A stretch of 64,000 nucleotides of DNA, from the NCBI RefSeq assembly GCF_014250515.1, contig NZ_CP060202.1, positions 2,849,001-2,913,000 of the forward strand, read 5' to 3'. Each line of letters begins with the position of its first letter. The stretch's first letter is position 1. Position numbers and translations under genes: made by a program. The notes under the pieces were generated by a model. The model saw only the letters and a program-made list of their open reading frames with translations. It searched no databases and was not told the origin of the DNA. Shown here in pieces: positions 32,940 through 40,926 of the stretch. Source of the DNA: Hymenobacter sediminicola. Its GTDB lineage: Bacteria; Bacteroidota; Bacteroidia; Cytophagales; Hymenobacteraceae.

Positions 32940-35360
32940 CTAGTAAATGGCCGGGAACTGCTTGGGGTCAACTTCCTGCATCAGCGCGTACACCGTATCG
33001 AACACATCTTCGGTATTAGGCTTGCTGAAGTAGTCGCCGTCGGAGCCGTAGGGCGGGCGGTGAGGCTGGGCCGCAATGCAGCGCGGCGCTGAGTCGAGGT
33101 AGCGGTAGGCATCCTGCTCATCGAGCACCTGCTGCAGCATGTACGCCGTAGCGCCGCCCGGTACGTCTTCATCGGCGAAGATGACCCGGTTGGTTTTGCG
33201 GATGCTGTCCGTGATGATGTGCTCTAAATCGAAAGGGAGTAGGGTTTGCACGTCCAGCACTTCTACCGAAATACCCGCGTCGGCGAGTTGCTTAGCGGCT
33301 TCCAGCACAATGCGGCACATCGAGCCGTAGGTAACAATCGTTACGTCGGTTCCTTCGCGCAGCACTTCGGGCATGCCCAGCGGCAGCGTAAACTCGCCTA
33401 CGTTGCTCGGGATCCGCTCTTTCAGGCGGTAACCGTTAAGGCACTCAATCACAATGGCTGGCTCATCAGAACGCAGCAAGGTGTTGTAGAATCCTGCGGC
33501 CTGCGTCATGTCGCGCGGTACGCACAGGTGCATGCCCCGGATGGAGCCCAGAATCATCTGGATGGGTGAGCCGCTGTGCCAGATGCCTTCGAGGCGGTGG
33601 CCGCGGGTGCGCACGATGAGCGGCGCTTTCTGACCACCCTTGGTGCGGTACTGCAGGCAGGCTACGTCGTCACTCAGAATCTGAATGGCGTAGAGCAGGT
33701 AGTCGAGGTACTGAATTTCGGTGATGGGACGCAGACCGCGCAATGCGGCCCCGATGCCCTGCCCCACAATAGTGCACTCCCGAATGCCGGTATCCGTCAC
33801 GCGCAGTTCGCCGAACTTATCCTGCAAGCCGGCAAAGGCTTGGTTTACGTCGCCGATACGGCCCACGTCCTCGCCAATGGCGAAGATGCGCGGGTCGCGC
33901 TGAAAATTGGCGTCGAAACAGGCTTGCAGTACTTCGCGGCCATCTACCTGTGGGGCATCGGCAGCAAAGGCCACCTTCACCTCCTCGATGTTGCCAACGG
34001 CTTCCTCGCTTTGGCTGAACAGGTAAGAGTTGTAACGGTCCGCGTTTTCGGCGAGGGCCTGCTCCAGCCAGTTTACCAGTTCGCGGCGAGCCCCGCTACG
34101 CTGGCCCCGCACTTGGCGCAACGCCCGGCGTGTGGTGCGCACCAAATCAGCACGGATAGGCGTGGGACTGTGCTCCAAATGCTCTACCAGCTCATGCAGG
34201 CCATTTTCTGTTCCGGTTTCGGCTACCAGCTTGTTGAGCATCACCACCACCTCGTCGCGTTCCTGCTTGATGGGGTTGAAGAACTCACTCCAAGCGGCTG
34301 TGCGGGCTACTTTCACAGTTTCTTTGGCCTCAGCTTCAATCTGATTCAGCTCCTCTTCGGTAGCATAGGCTTCGGCCAGCAGCCACTCGCGCATCTTGCG
34401 CAGGCAGTCGTGCTCCTCTTCCCACGAAAGCCGATCTTTGGACTTATACCGCTCGTGCGAGCCGCTGGTGCTGTGGCCCTGCGGCTGCGTTACTTCGGTC
34501 ACGTGAATGAGCACTGGCACGTGCTGGGTGCGGCACAGCTCGGCGGCGCGCTGGTACGTATCAACCAAGGCAGCGTAGTCCCAGCCTTTTACCACGAAAA
34601 TCTCGAAGCCCTGCTCGCCTTCCCCGTCGCGCTGCAGGCCAGCCAGAATGGCGGAAATGCTTTGCTTGGTGGTCTGATACTCAGCCGGCACCGAAATGCC
34701 GTAGTGGTCATCCCAGACGCTCATCAGCATCGGAATCTGAAGCACACCAGCGGCATTCAGCGCCTCGAAGAACATGCCTTCGGAAGTACTGGCGTTGCCG
34801 ATGGTACCAAACGCCACCTCGTTGCCGTTCACCGAAAACTGGTCGAACTGATGCAGGTCGGGGTTCTGGCGGTAGAGCTTGGAAGCGTAAGCCAGCCCTA
34901 CGAGGCGCGGCATCTGGCCGGCTGTGGGCGAAATATCGGCGGAAGAGTTTTTGCTCTGTACCAGGTTTTTGAAGTTGCCGTCCTCGTCCAGGATGCGCGT
35001 GGCGAAGTGGCCGTTCATGGCGCGGCCGGCAGTGGCGGGCTCGGCTTCGGCATCGGGGTGGGCATAGAGCTGCGCGAAATACTGCTGCAGCGTTAGTTCG
35101 CCGGCGGCCAGCATAAACGTCTGGTCGCGGTAGTAGCCGGAGCGCCAGTCGCCGGGCTGAAAGGCCCGCGCCATGGCCAGCTGCGGCAGCTCTTTGCCGT
35201 CGCCGAAGATGCCGAACTTGGCCTTGCCCATAAATACTTCCTTGCGGCCGGCCAACGACGCCTGCCGGCTTTCCCAGCCCAAACGATAGTCGCGGAGCAG
35301 TTCTTCTTTAGTTAAGGTAGTGGCAGTAGCCATCAGGTCAGCAGATTCAGCAGTGGGCAT
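32940..35360 (-). CDS. Fused alpha/beta 2-oxo acid dehydrogenase E1 (thiamine diphosphate)
   Basis: An 806-aa enzyme with both E1 subunits in one chain: an alpha part (about 1-430) and a transketolase-type beta part (about 470-806, EVKVAFAADAPQVDGREVLQ onward, with AIGEDVGR, FAGLQDKFGELRVTDTGI and IFADEDVPGG). It decarboxylates pyruvate or a branched-chain 2-oxo acid and passes the acyl group to E2 lipoate. The thiamine-metal segment reads TIGNASTSEG...VWDDHYG, where classic E1 alpha has GDG...ENN. The ATG at 35360 follows a short AT-rich stretch; another ATG at 35333 is possible. No E2 or E3 is adjacent. Confidence 0.9.
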   Translation of the reverse strand: MPTAESADLMATATTLTKEELLRDYRLGWESRQASLAGRKEVFMGKAKFGIFGDGKELPQLAMARAFQPGDWRSGYYRDQTFMLAAGELTLQQYFAQLYAHPDAEAEPATAGRAMNGHFATRILDEDGNFKNLVQSKNSSADISPTAGQMPRLVGLAYASKLYRQNPDLHQFDQFSVNGNEVAFGTIGNASTSEGMFFEALNAAGVLQIPMLMSVWDDHYGISVPAEYQTTKQSISAILAGLQRDGEGEQGFEIFVVKGWDYAALVDTYQRAAELCRTQHVPVLIHVTEVTQPQGHSTSGSHERYKSKDRLSWEEEHDCLRKMREWLLAEAYATEEELNQIEAEAKETVKVARTAAWSEFFNPIKQERDEVVVMLNKLVAETGTENGLHELVEHLEHSPTPIRADLVRTTRRALRQVRGQRSGARRELVNWLEQALAENADRYNSYLFSQSEEAVGNIEEVKVAFAADAPQVDGREVLQACFDANFQRDPRIFAIGEDVGRIGDVNQAFAGLQDKFGELRVTDTGIRECTIVGQGIGAALRGLRPITEIQYLDYLLYAIQILSDDVACLQYRTKGGQKAPLIVRTRGHRLEGIWHSGSPIQMILGSIRGMHLCVPRDMTQAAGFYNTLLRSDEPAIVIECLNGYRLKERIPSNVGEFTLPLGMPEVLREGTDVTIVTYGSMCRIVLEAAKQLADAGISVEVLDVQTLLPFDLEHIITDSIRKTNRVIFADEDVPGGATAYMLQQVLDEQDAYRYLDSAPRCIAAQPHRPPYGSDGDYFSKPNTEDVFDTVYALMQEVDPKQFPAIY

Positions 35361-35432
35361 AAAACGGATGGGGAGGGATGTTGATGCCAGGTAAACAGGG
35401 GGCGGAAAGAGTACCTGCGAGGAACAGATGCC

Positions 35433-35440
35433 CAAAAGTA
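35433..35440 (-). promoter_or_regulatory. Bacteroidota -7 box for the fused E1 gene
   Basis: TACTTTTG on the minus strand, a perfect TAnnTTTG match, 72 bases before the ATG at 35360. Confidence 0.5.
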
Positions 35441-35625
35441 CGGATTTGGCCGGGAGCATTCGTTGCGCCAATGCTTACGGTGCCGGAGCGTTTTTGTATA
35501 TCTTTGGGGAGGCATGCCATAGTGCGACATTTTTGCCTCGTGTTATGTTTGCCCTTGCGGCTTCTGCACCGGCCGGTACCTTCCTACTCAACGAAACACA
35601 AAGCACCCACTTTGTGCCCCATCTT

Positions 35626-36399
35626 ATGAAACACCTTGCCTCCCTCCTGCTCCTTACCCTGCTGGCTTTCGGTAGCCGCGCCCAGGGCGTAATGACCTTC
35701 GAAAAGGACGCGCATGACTTCGGCAAAGTGCCGGAAGGCACCATGGCGACGCACGAGTTCAAATTCAAGAACACCGGCAACCAGCCCATCATGATTGCCA
35801 ATGTGCAGGCTTCATGCGGCTGCACTACGCCCGACTGGACTAAGACGCCGGTATTGCCAGGTAAGTCGGGCATCATCAAGGCTATGTACAGCAGCGCGGG
35901 CCGCCCGGGTATCTTCTCCAAAACCGTGACCGTAACCAGCAATGCTAGCACCCCCAGTGCGGTGCTCACCATCAAAGGCGACGTCGTATCGAAGTCAGAA
36001 GCCAAGGAGGCACTGACGCCTGCACAGCTGGCACAGTCGCCACGGCTGATGCTGGACCGCACCACCCACGATTTTGGCAAGATGGAATCGGGGCAGCAGG
36101 TGGTGGCCAAGTTCACGGTGAAGAACACAGGCAAACAGCCACTGGAACTGGGCATGATTACGTCGGCCTGCAACTGCGTCGGGTATAAGTCGGTGCCGCC
36201 TACTATTCAGCCGGGTAAGAGTGCTGTAATAGAGCTTCTGTATGCTCAGCGCCAGACCGGCCAGATGGCCGATGTGGCCACGCTGACATCCAATGATTTG
36301 AACGGCGACGTAAAAATCACGCTGAAAGCCAACATTGTGCGCGACCTGAACGGCGGCAGCATGGTGAAGGAAAGTGGTGCTGTGGTGCCGTTCAAGTAG
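35626..36399 (+). CDS. DUF1573 repeat protein, secreted
   Basis: A 257-aa protein with a signal peptide (MKHLASLLLLTLLAFGSRA, cleaved before QGVMTF) and two DUF1573 Ig-like modules. Each has a HDFGK element and a Cys-rich loop: DAHDFGKVPEGT with ASCGCTTPDW in the first, and THDFGKMESGQQ with SACNCVGYKS in the second. The Cys residues may be surface or metal-binding sites. The family is abundant in Bacteroidota; the function is unknown. The start at 35626 is the only ATG that places the signal peptide at the N-terminus. Confidence 0.88.
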   Translation: MKHLASLLLLTLLAFGSRAQGVMTFEKDAHDFGKVPEGTMATHEFKFKNTGNQPIMIANVQASCGCTTPDWTKTPVLPGKSGIIKAMYSSAGRPGIFSKTVTVTSNASTPSAVLTIKGDVVSKSEAKEALTPAQLAQSPRLMLDRTTHDFGKMESGQQVVAKFTVKNTGKQPLELGMITSACNCVGYKSVPPTIQPGKSAVIELLYAQRQTGQMADVATLTSNDLNGDVKITLKANIVRDLNGGSMVKESGAVVPFK

Positions 36400-36461
36400 C
36401 GCATTGCTTAGCTTAGACCGGCTGATTGGCTTGTCTGAAACGTTTCCTGCTAACACGATAC

Positions 36462-36499
36462 CCGAGCCCCTGGCGTCTGTATGGATGCCAGGGGCTCGG
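36462..36499 (+). terminator. Probable terminator of the DUF1573 gene
   Basis: A 13-bp stem CCGAGCCCCTGGC (36462-36474) with GCCAGGGGCTCGG (36487-36499). Only a weak AT stretch follows (TGCATTATAAAATTT), so it may be partly transcribed through. Confidence 0.5.
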
Positions 36500-36569
36500 T
36501 GCATTATAAAATTTGGCGTATTGCCGGCAAGCAGTGGCAGGCTTCGTGCACAATGCCAGCGGCGGTGCC

Positions 36570-36577
36570 TATCTTTG
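36570..36577 (+). promoter_or_regulatory. Bacteroidota -7 box for ald
   Basis: TATCTTTG on the plus strand, a perfect TAnnTTTG match, 36 bases before the ald ATG. A TTCG at 36543-36546 is at a plausible -33 distance. Confidence 0.55.
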
Positions 36578-36613
36578 TGGCCTTATTCCACCCATTTACC
36601 CTCACGTTCTGCC

Positions 36614-37741
36614 ATGATCATCGGCGTACCGAAAGAAATCAAGAACAACGAAAACCGCGTAGGTCTGACTCCTGCCGGTGTAGCTGAATTCCGCAAGCAT
36701 GGCCACGACGTGTACGTGCAAGCCACCGCCGGCCTCGGCAGCGGCTTCTCGGACGCCGAGTATGAGCAGGCTGGCGCCACGGTTTTGCCGACCATCGAGG
36801 ATGTGTACGCCAAGGCCGAGATGATTGTGAAGGTGAAGGAGCCCATTGCCTCGGAGTATCCCCTCATCAAGGAGAATCAACTGCTGTTCACGTATTTCCA
36901 CTTTGCCTCGGGTGAGGAGCTGACCCACGCCATGATTGAGCGTAAGGCAGTTTGCCTGGCTTACGAAACGGTGGAGCTGCCCTCACGCGCGCTGCCCCTG
37001 CTCATCCCGATGAGTGAAGTAGCTGGCCGTATGGCCCCGCAGGAAGGTGCCAAGTACCTGGAGAAGCCGCTGAAAGGCCGTGGTATTCTGCTGGGTGGTG
37101 TGCCCGGCGTTAAGCCTGCAGAAGTGCTGGTGCTGGGTGCTGGTATCGTGGGTACGCAGGCTGCCAAAATTGCGGCCGGCCTGGGCGCCAAAGTAACCGT
37201 AATGGACATCAGCCTGAACCGCCTGCGCGAGCTGGACGACTTCATGCCCAAGAACGTGGTAACGCAGTACTCCAACGAGTACAACATCCGCGAAGCCATC
37301 AAAACCGCCGACCTCATCATTGGCGCCGTGCTGATTCCGGGTGCCAAAGCCCCGCACCTCATCACGCGCGACATGCTGAAGACCATGCGTGCCGGCACGG
37401 TGCTCGTGGACGTAGCGGTGGACCAGGGTGGCTGTATTGAAACCTGCCGCCCCACCACGCACGAAGACCCAACTTTCATTATCGACGACATCGTGCATTA
37501 CTGCGTGGCCAACATGCCGGGCGCAGTACCCTACACGTCTACACTAGCCCTGACCAACGCCACGCTGCCTTATGCGGTGAAGCTGGCTAACCTGGGCTGG
37601 CAGGAAGCCTGCCGCCGCGACGAGGCCCTGCGCCTCGGCCTGAACGTGGTGCACGGCAAAGTGGTGTACAAAGGCGTAGCCGACGCTTGGGGGCTGCCAC
37701 TGGAAACCGTAGAATCCGTAATGGAAGAAGCTGTTGCTTAA
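36614..37741 (+). CDS. ald: Alanine dehydrogenase
   Basis: A 375-aa NAD-dependent enzyme that interconverts L-alanine and pyruvate plus ammonia. It begins MIIGVPKEIKNNENRVGLTP, the expected family start, and has LFTYFHFASGEELTHAMI, the Rossmann motif VLVLGAGIVGTQAAKIAAGL and VNVVHGKVVYKGVADAW at the end. The ATG at 36614 is preferred because of the -7 box at 36570. A longer frame from 36374 would include the DUF1573 terminator and promoter and is rejected. It ends at a long hairpin terminator. Confidence 0.96.
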   Translation: MIIGVPKEIKNNENRVGLTPAGVAEFRKHGHDVYVQATAGLGSGFSDAEYEQAGATVLPTIEDVYAKAEMIVKVKEPIASEYPLIKENQLLFTYFHFASGEELTHAMIERKAVCLAYETVELPSRALPLLIPMSEVAGRMAPQEGAKYLEKPLKGRGILLGGVPGVKPAEVLVLGAGIVGTQAAKIAAGLGAKVTVMDISLNRLRELDDFMPKNVVTQYSNEYNIREAIKTADLIIGAVLIPGAKAPHLITRDMLKTMRAGTVLVDVAVDQGGCIETCRPTTHEDPTFIIDDIVHYCVANMPGAVPYTSTLALTNATLPYAVKLANLGWQEACRRDEALRLGLNVVHGKVVYKGVADAWGLPLETVESVMEEAVA

Positions 37742-37767
37742 CTAGTAATTGAGAAGTAGCAAGTAAG

Positions 37768-37818
37768 AATTGGGCGTTCTGGCAGCATGTTGGCTGTTAG
37801 GGCGCTCAATTTTTCTTT
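37768..37818 (+). terminator. Wobble-rich intrinsic terminator of ald
   Basis: A 19-bp stem (37768-37786 with 37793-37811) in which five pairs are G-U wobbles, loop AUGUUG, then TTTCTTTAC. Because wobble pairs are not symmetric between strands, this terminator is one-directional, unlike most others in this window. Confidence 0.7.
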
Positions 37819-37902
37819 ACTATCCGAATTCCGGCTGTCGTGCCGGTACACACTGAATCGGCAGGCAGCCACTTGCTCCTTCCTGATCTTATTAACTCCC
37901 AC

Positions 37903-38502
37903 ATGAAAGGCATTCTATACAAAGGCAGTGAACTGACGGATCTGGTGAGTTTCGCGCGCCTCCCTTCCTACCTGCAAGCCTTTTTGCGCGAACAAAACGG
38001 TATAGTGGCTTACTTTGGCGGGCTGCACATCCGGGGCTGCGTTTCTGATCTAAGCTGGCACTCTCTGGCGGAAGCATGGCAGGGCGAGCAGGCGTTCTGG
38101 CGCACGTATGCTATAGTGCAGGAAACCGATATTCCGTTTGCTCAGGATTGCGCCGGCAACCAGTTTCTGCTGCGTGGTGATGCCGTGCTATGGCTGGACA
38201 CGGAAACCGGCGAGCTGGCCGACCTGGAAGTGGATTTCAAGCACTTTCTATTCGGGGCCGAAAAGTTTCCGGTAGATGCACTGGGAATGGAGCCGCTGCG
38301 AGCCTTCCAGCAAAATGGTGGTGTGCTGCGGCCAGGCCAGTTGCTAAGCGTTTACCCGCCTTTCTGCATGGCCACCGATGGGCAGCAAACGCCCAGCTTT
38401 AAGGCAATAGGTGCCACTGAGAGGCTGGCTTGGCTAGCCGATTTCTACCGCCAGATTAAGGATTTGCCAGATGGACAGTCCATCAGTCTGAAACCGCTGT
38501 AA
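37903..38502 (+). CDS. SMI1/KNR4 (SUKH)-like protein
   Basis: A 199-aa protein whose pattern fits the SUKH/SMI1-KNR4 fold: LPSYLQAFLREQNGIVAYFG near the start, then GGLHIRGC, a strand block around EAWQGEQAFW, and IPFAQDCAGNQFLLRGDAVL, which is the characteristic FA.D..GN.....G motif. SUKH proteins are often immunity proteins against secreted toxins or act in cell-surface regulation. No toxin, Rhs or secretion gene is near, so a stand-alone role is likely. The start ATG at 37903 (MKGILYKGSEL) is preferred over the extended frame from 37840. Confidence 0.65.
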   Translation: MKGILYKGSELTDLVSFARLPSYLQAFLREQNGIVAYFGGLHIRGCVSDLSWHSLAEAWQGEQAFWRTYAIVQETDIPFAQDCAGNQFLLRGDAVLWLDTETGELADLEVDFKHFLFGAEKFPVDALGMEPLRAFQQNGGVLRPGQLLSVYPPFCMATDGQQTPSFKAIGATERLAWLADFYRQIKDLPDGQSISLKPL

Positions 38503-38578
38503 GCTGTAGCGTCCTTCACTCTTCCGCCGCTAGCCGGCCTGTTCAGGGCAGGCGGGCAGCACTGATTTCTCGTTTTGT

Positions 38579-40495
38579 ATGCCTGCTGAGTTTCTGTGGT
38601 TGCTGCTACGCCGTCTGGCCCTGTTAATGGGGGCTTACCTATTGCTGCGCCTTGGATTCTACGTAGCCAACGCCAGCATTTTTCAGGAAGCGGAACTCAC
38701 TGCCCTGCTGCTGGCCTTCTGGCACGGCTTCCGCTTCGACATGTCGGCGCTGTTGCTGCTGAATGTGCCGGTTATTGTGCTGTCGTTGGTGCCGAGCCGC
38801 GGGCAAGTATGGCAGCGGATGCTGCGGGCGGTATGGCTGCTACTCAATGGGTTCGGGGTGGCCCTTAACCTGATTGATACGGAATACTTCCGCTTCATTG
38901 GGCGGCGCACCAGCAACGAACTGGTTACTATCGGGGATGATGTGCGGCGGCAGGCCGGACAGCTACTGCTCAACTACTGGTATCTGCTGATTCCGTTTGG
39001 GCTGCTGCTGCTGGCACTGTGGCGGCTGTATCCACTGCCCAAGCCCTTGCCCGCGCCAACTGGCCCACTACCAGCAGCCAAAAGCCGTACAACTATTGCG
39101 CTGATTTTTGGGGCGCAGTTGGTACTGCTGGCCGGGCTGGTGGTGCTGGGTATTCGGGGTGGGCTGCAGCTAAAGCCGTTGCGCACCGGGCACGCATTCG
39201 GGCAGCAGCCGGCCGTGCTGGGCCACTTGGCCCTCAACAGCACCTTCACATTCCTGAAAAGTATTGATGCCCAAACGATAGAGCGCAAAACGTATTTCCG
39301 CTCTCCTGCTGAGTTGCGCCAGGCCCTGGCAGCCCGCCCTCTGCCACCAGCGGCTGCCCCACCCACCGCTGATAACGTGGTGATTCTGCTACTGGAAAGC
39401 TTTGCATCGGAATACACGGGGGTTGAAAACAGCGGCCAAACCGGCTACACGCCGTTTTTCGATTCGTTGGCGACGCACGGCGGCGTGCTGTTTCGTGAGC
39501 ATTATGCCAATGGCCGCCGCTCCATTGAGGCCCTGCCCGCCACACTGGCCGGCTTGCCCGGCTTGATGGACAATTCGTTCATTACTTCCAGCTTCCAGAC
39601 CAATGAGCTGCATGGGCTTGGTGAACTGCTGGGCCAGCGCGGCTATGCTACATCTGTTTTTCACGGCGCCCAAAACGGCACTATGGGCTTCAATACCTTT
39701 TCCGGTATTGCGGGAATACAGCAGTATTATGGTCTGGACGAGTACCCAGGTGGCGCAAAGAGCCCCGATTATGACGGCCACTGGGGTGTTTTCGATGAGC
39801 CTTACCTGCAGTATTTCAACCGGGAACTTAGCCGAAAGAAGGAACCATTTTTCAGCACTGTATTCACGCTAAGCGCCCACGAGCCATTTACGCTACCAGG
39901 CGAATACAAAGGAAAATTTCCGGCTGGCACCCTGCCTATCCAGCCCACTATTGCCTACACCGATTATGCGTTGCGGCGCTTTTTTGCGGCAGCTGCCCGC
40001 CAGCCCTGGTACCGCCGCACGTTGTTTGTGCTACTCGCCGACCACACTTCCCAGAGCGACAATCCGGCCTACCTCAACACACTGGGCGCTTACAAAACGC
40101 CGCTTCTGCTTTTTCATCCTGGCCGAACCTTGCCCGCCGCCAACGTGCACCGCATTACTCAGCAAGCCGACGTACCAGCTACGGTGCTGGATGTGCTGGA
40201 TGTACCCGTGCCAGCGTCTCGCTTATTGCCTTTCGGCTACTCAGCTTTTGATGCCGGAACCATGGGGCGGGCTCTTTTCCTGAGCGGCGGCAGCTATTTT
40301 CTGGTGCATGCTGACTTTGTAACGGAACTGACCGCCGACAATAAAGTCCGGTTGTATCCTTATCAGACGCACTTTATTCCGGCCAAACCGCTGCTCAACC
40401 CCGATCCGCAGAAGCTGCAGCAATACGGCAATGAGCTGAAAGCCTGCGTGCAGTTCTTCACCGCTGGGCTACTCGACAACACGCTCTACCGCTGA
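38579..40495 (+). CDS. LTA-synthase-like sulfatase-fold membrane enzyme
   Basis: A 638-aa protein with about five N-terminal membrane helices and an extracytoplasmic alkaline-phosphatase/sulfatase fold (about residues 260-620). Landmarks are NVVILLLESFASEYTG, the active-site region EHYANGRRSIEALPATLAGL, GHWGVFDEPYLQYF, and the metal-binding LLADHTSQ block near the end. Such enzymes move phosphoglycerol or phosphoethanolamine onto cell-surface glycans. The residue at the usual nucleophile position appears to be Ser (in GRRSIEAL), where LtaS has Thr. The real substrate in this Gram-negative host is unknown. Confidence 0.82.
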   Translation: MPAEFLWLLLRRLALLMGAYLLLRLGFYVANASIFQEAELTALLLAFWHGFRFDMSALLLLNVPVIVLSLVPSRGQVWQRMLRAVWLLLNGFGVALNLIDTEYFRFIGRRTSNELVTIGDDVRRQAGQLLLNYWYLLIPFGLLLLALWRLYPLPKPLPAPTGPLPAAKSRTTIALIFGAQLVLLAGLVVLGIRGGLQLKPLRTGHAFGQQPAVLGHLALNSTFTFLKSIDAQTIERKTYFRSPAELRQALAARPLPPAAAPPTADNVVILLLESFASEYTGVENSGQTGYTPFFDSLATHGGVLFREHYANGRRSIEALPATLAGLPGLMDNSFITSSFQTNELHGLGELLGQRGYATSVFHGAQNGTMGFNTFSGIAGIQQYYGLDEYPGGAKSPDYDGHWGVFDEPYLQYFNRELSRKKEPFFSTVFTLSAHEPFTLPGEYKGKFPAGTLPIQPTIAYTDYALRRFFAAAARQPWYRRTLFVLLADHTSQSDNPAYLNTLGAYKTPLLLFHPGRTLPAANVHRITQQADVPATVLDVLDVPVPASRLLPFGYSAFDAGTMGRALFLSGGSYFLVHADFVTELTADNKVRLYPYQTHFIPAKPLLNPDPQKLQQYGNELKACVQFFTAGLLDNTLYR

Positions 40496-40520
40496 GCCAG
40501 CCGGTTTGTGTGGCGCTGTT

Positions 40521-40922
40521 CTACCCTTCCTGCTCCTGCAGCCGTGCCTGGATGGCCTTTATTTCTTCCGAATCAATGGGCTTGTGGATCAAACCGGCAA
40601 CCAGCTCATATTGCTTCGCCTTTTCCATGTCCGAAAGTGCCAGCGACGAGGTGAGAATGTAGATCTGGCAGCGCCCCTGCAATTCGTCGGTGTAGGGTGC
40701 TAGCGCCTCCAAAAACTGCCAGCCGTTCATCACGGGCATATTCAAATCCAGAAAAACTACTTGCGGCACCGTCTTCTCCTTGTTCTGGACCAGCTGCTGC
40801 AACGCCTGAGTAGCCGAAACAAACGTGCAGATCAAGTTTGAAAACCCTTCGGCCCGCAACAGCTGCTCTGTAAGGTAGATGCTGAGTGAATCGTCGTCAA
40901 TTAAGTAGGTTTCAATTCGCAT
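40521..40922 (-). CDS. Single-domain response regulator
   Basis: A 133-aa CheY-like receiver: acidic cluster Asp9-Asp10-Asp11, phospho-acceptor Asp59 in VFLDLNMPV, conserved Thr91 in YILTSS and Lys114 in HKPID. No output domain. It lies 4 bases downstream of the PAS kinase gene and should be its partner, likely a phosphorelay intermediate or protein-binding output. Single-domain receivers paired with PAS kinases are frequent in Hymenobacter-type genomes. Confidence 0.92.
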   Translation of the reverse strand: MRIETYLIDDDSLSIYLTEQLLRAEGFSNLICTFVSATQALQQLVQNKEKTVPQVVFLDLNMPVMNGWQFLEALAPYTDELQGRCQIYILTSSLALSDMEKAKQYELVAGLIHKPIDSEEIKAIQARLQEQEG

Positions 40923-40926
40923 AACG

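Noticed and set aside
33576..35096. A 506-codon plus-strand frame antisense to the fused E1 gene
   Set aside because: Shadow frame of a high-G+C gene; no recognisable domain, and the E1 frame is certain.
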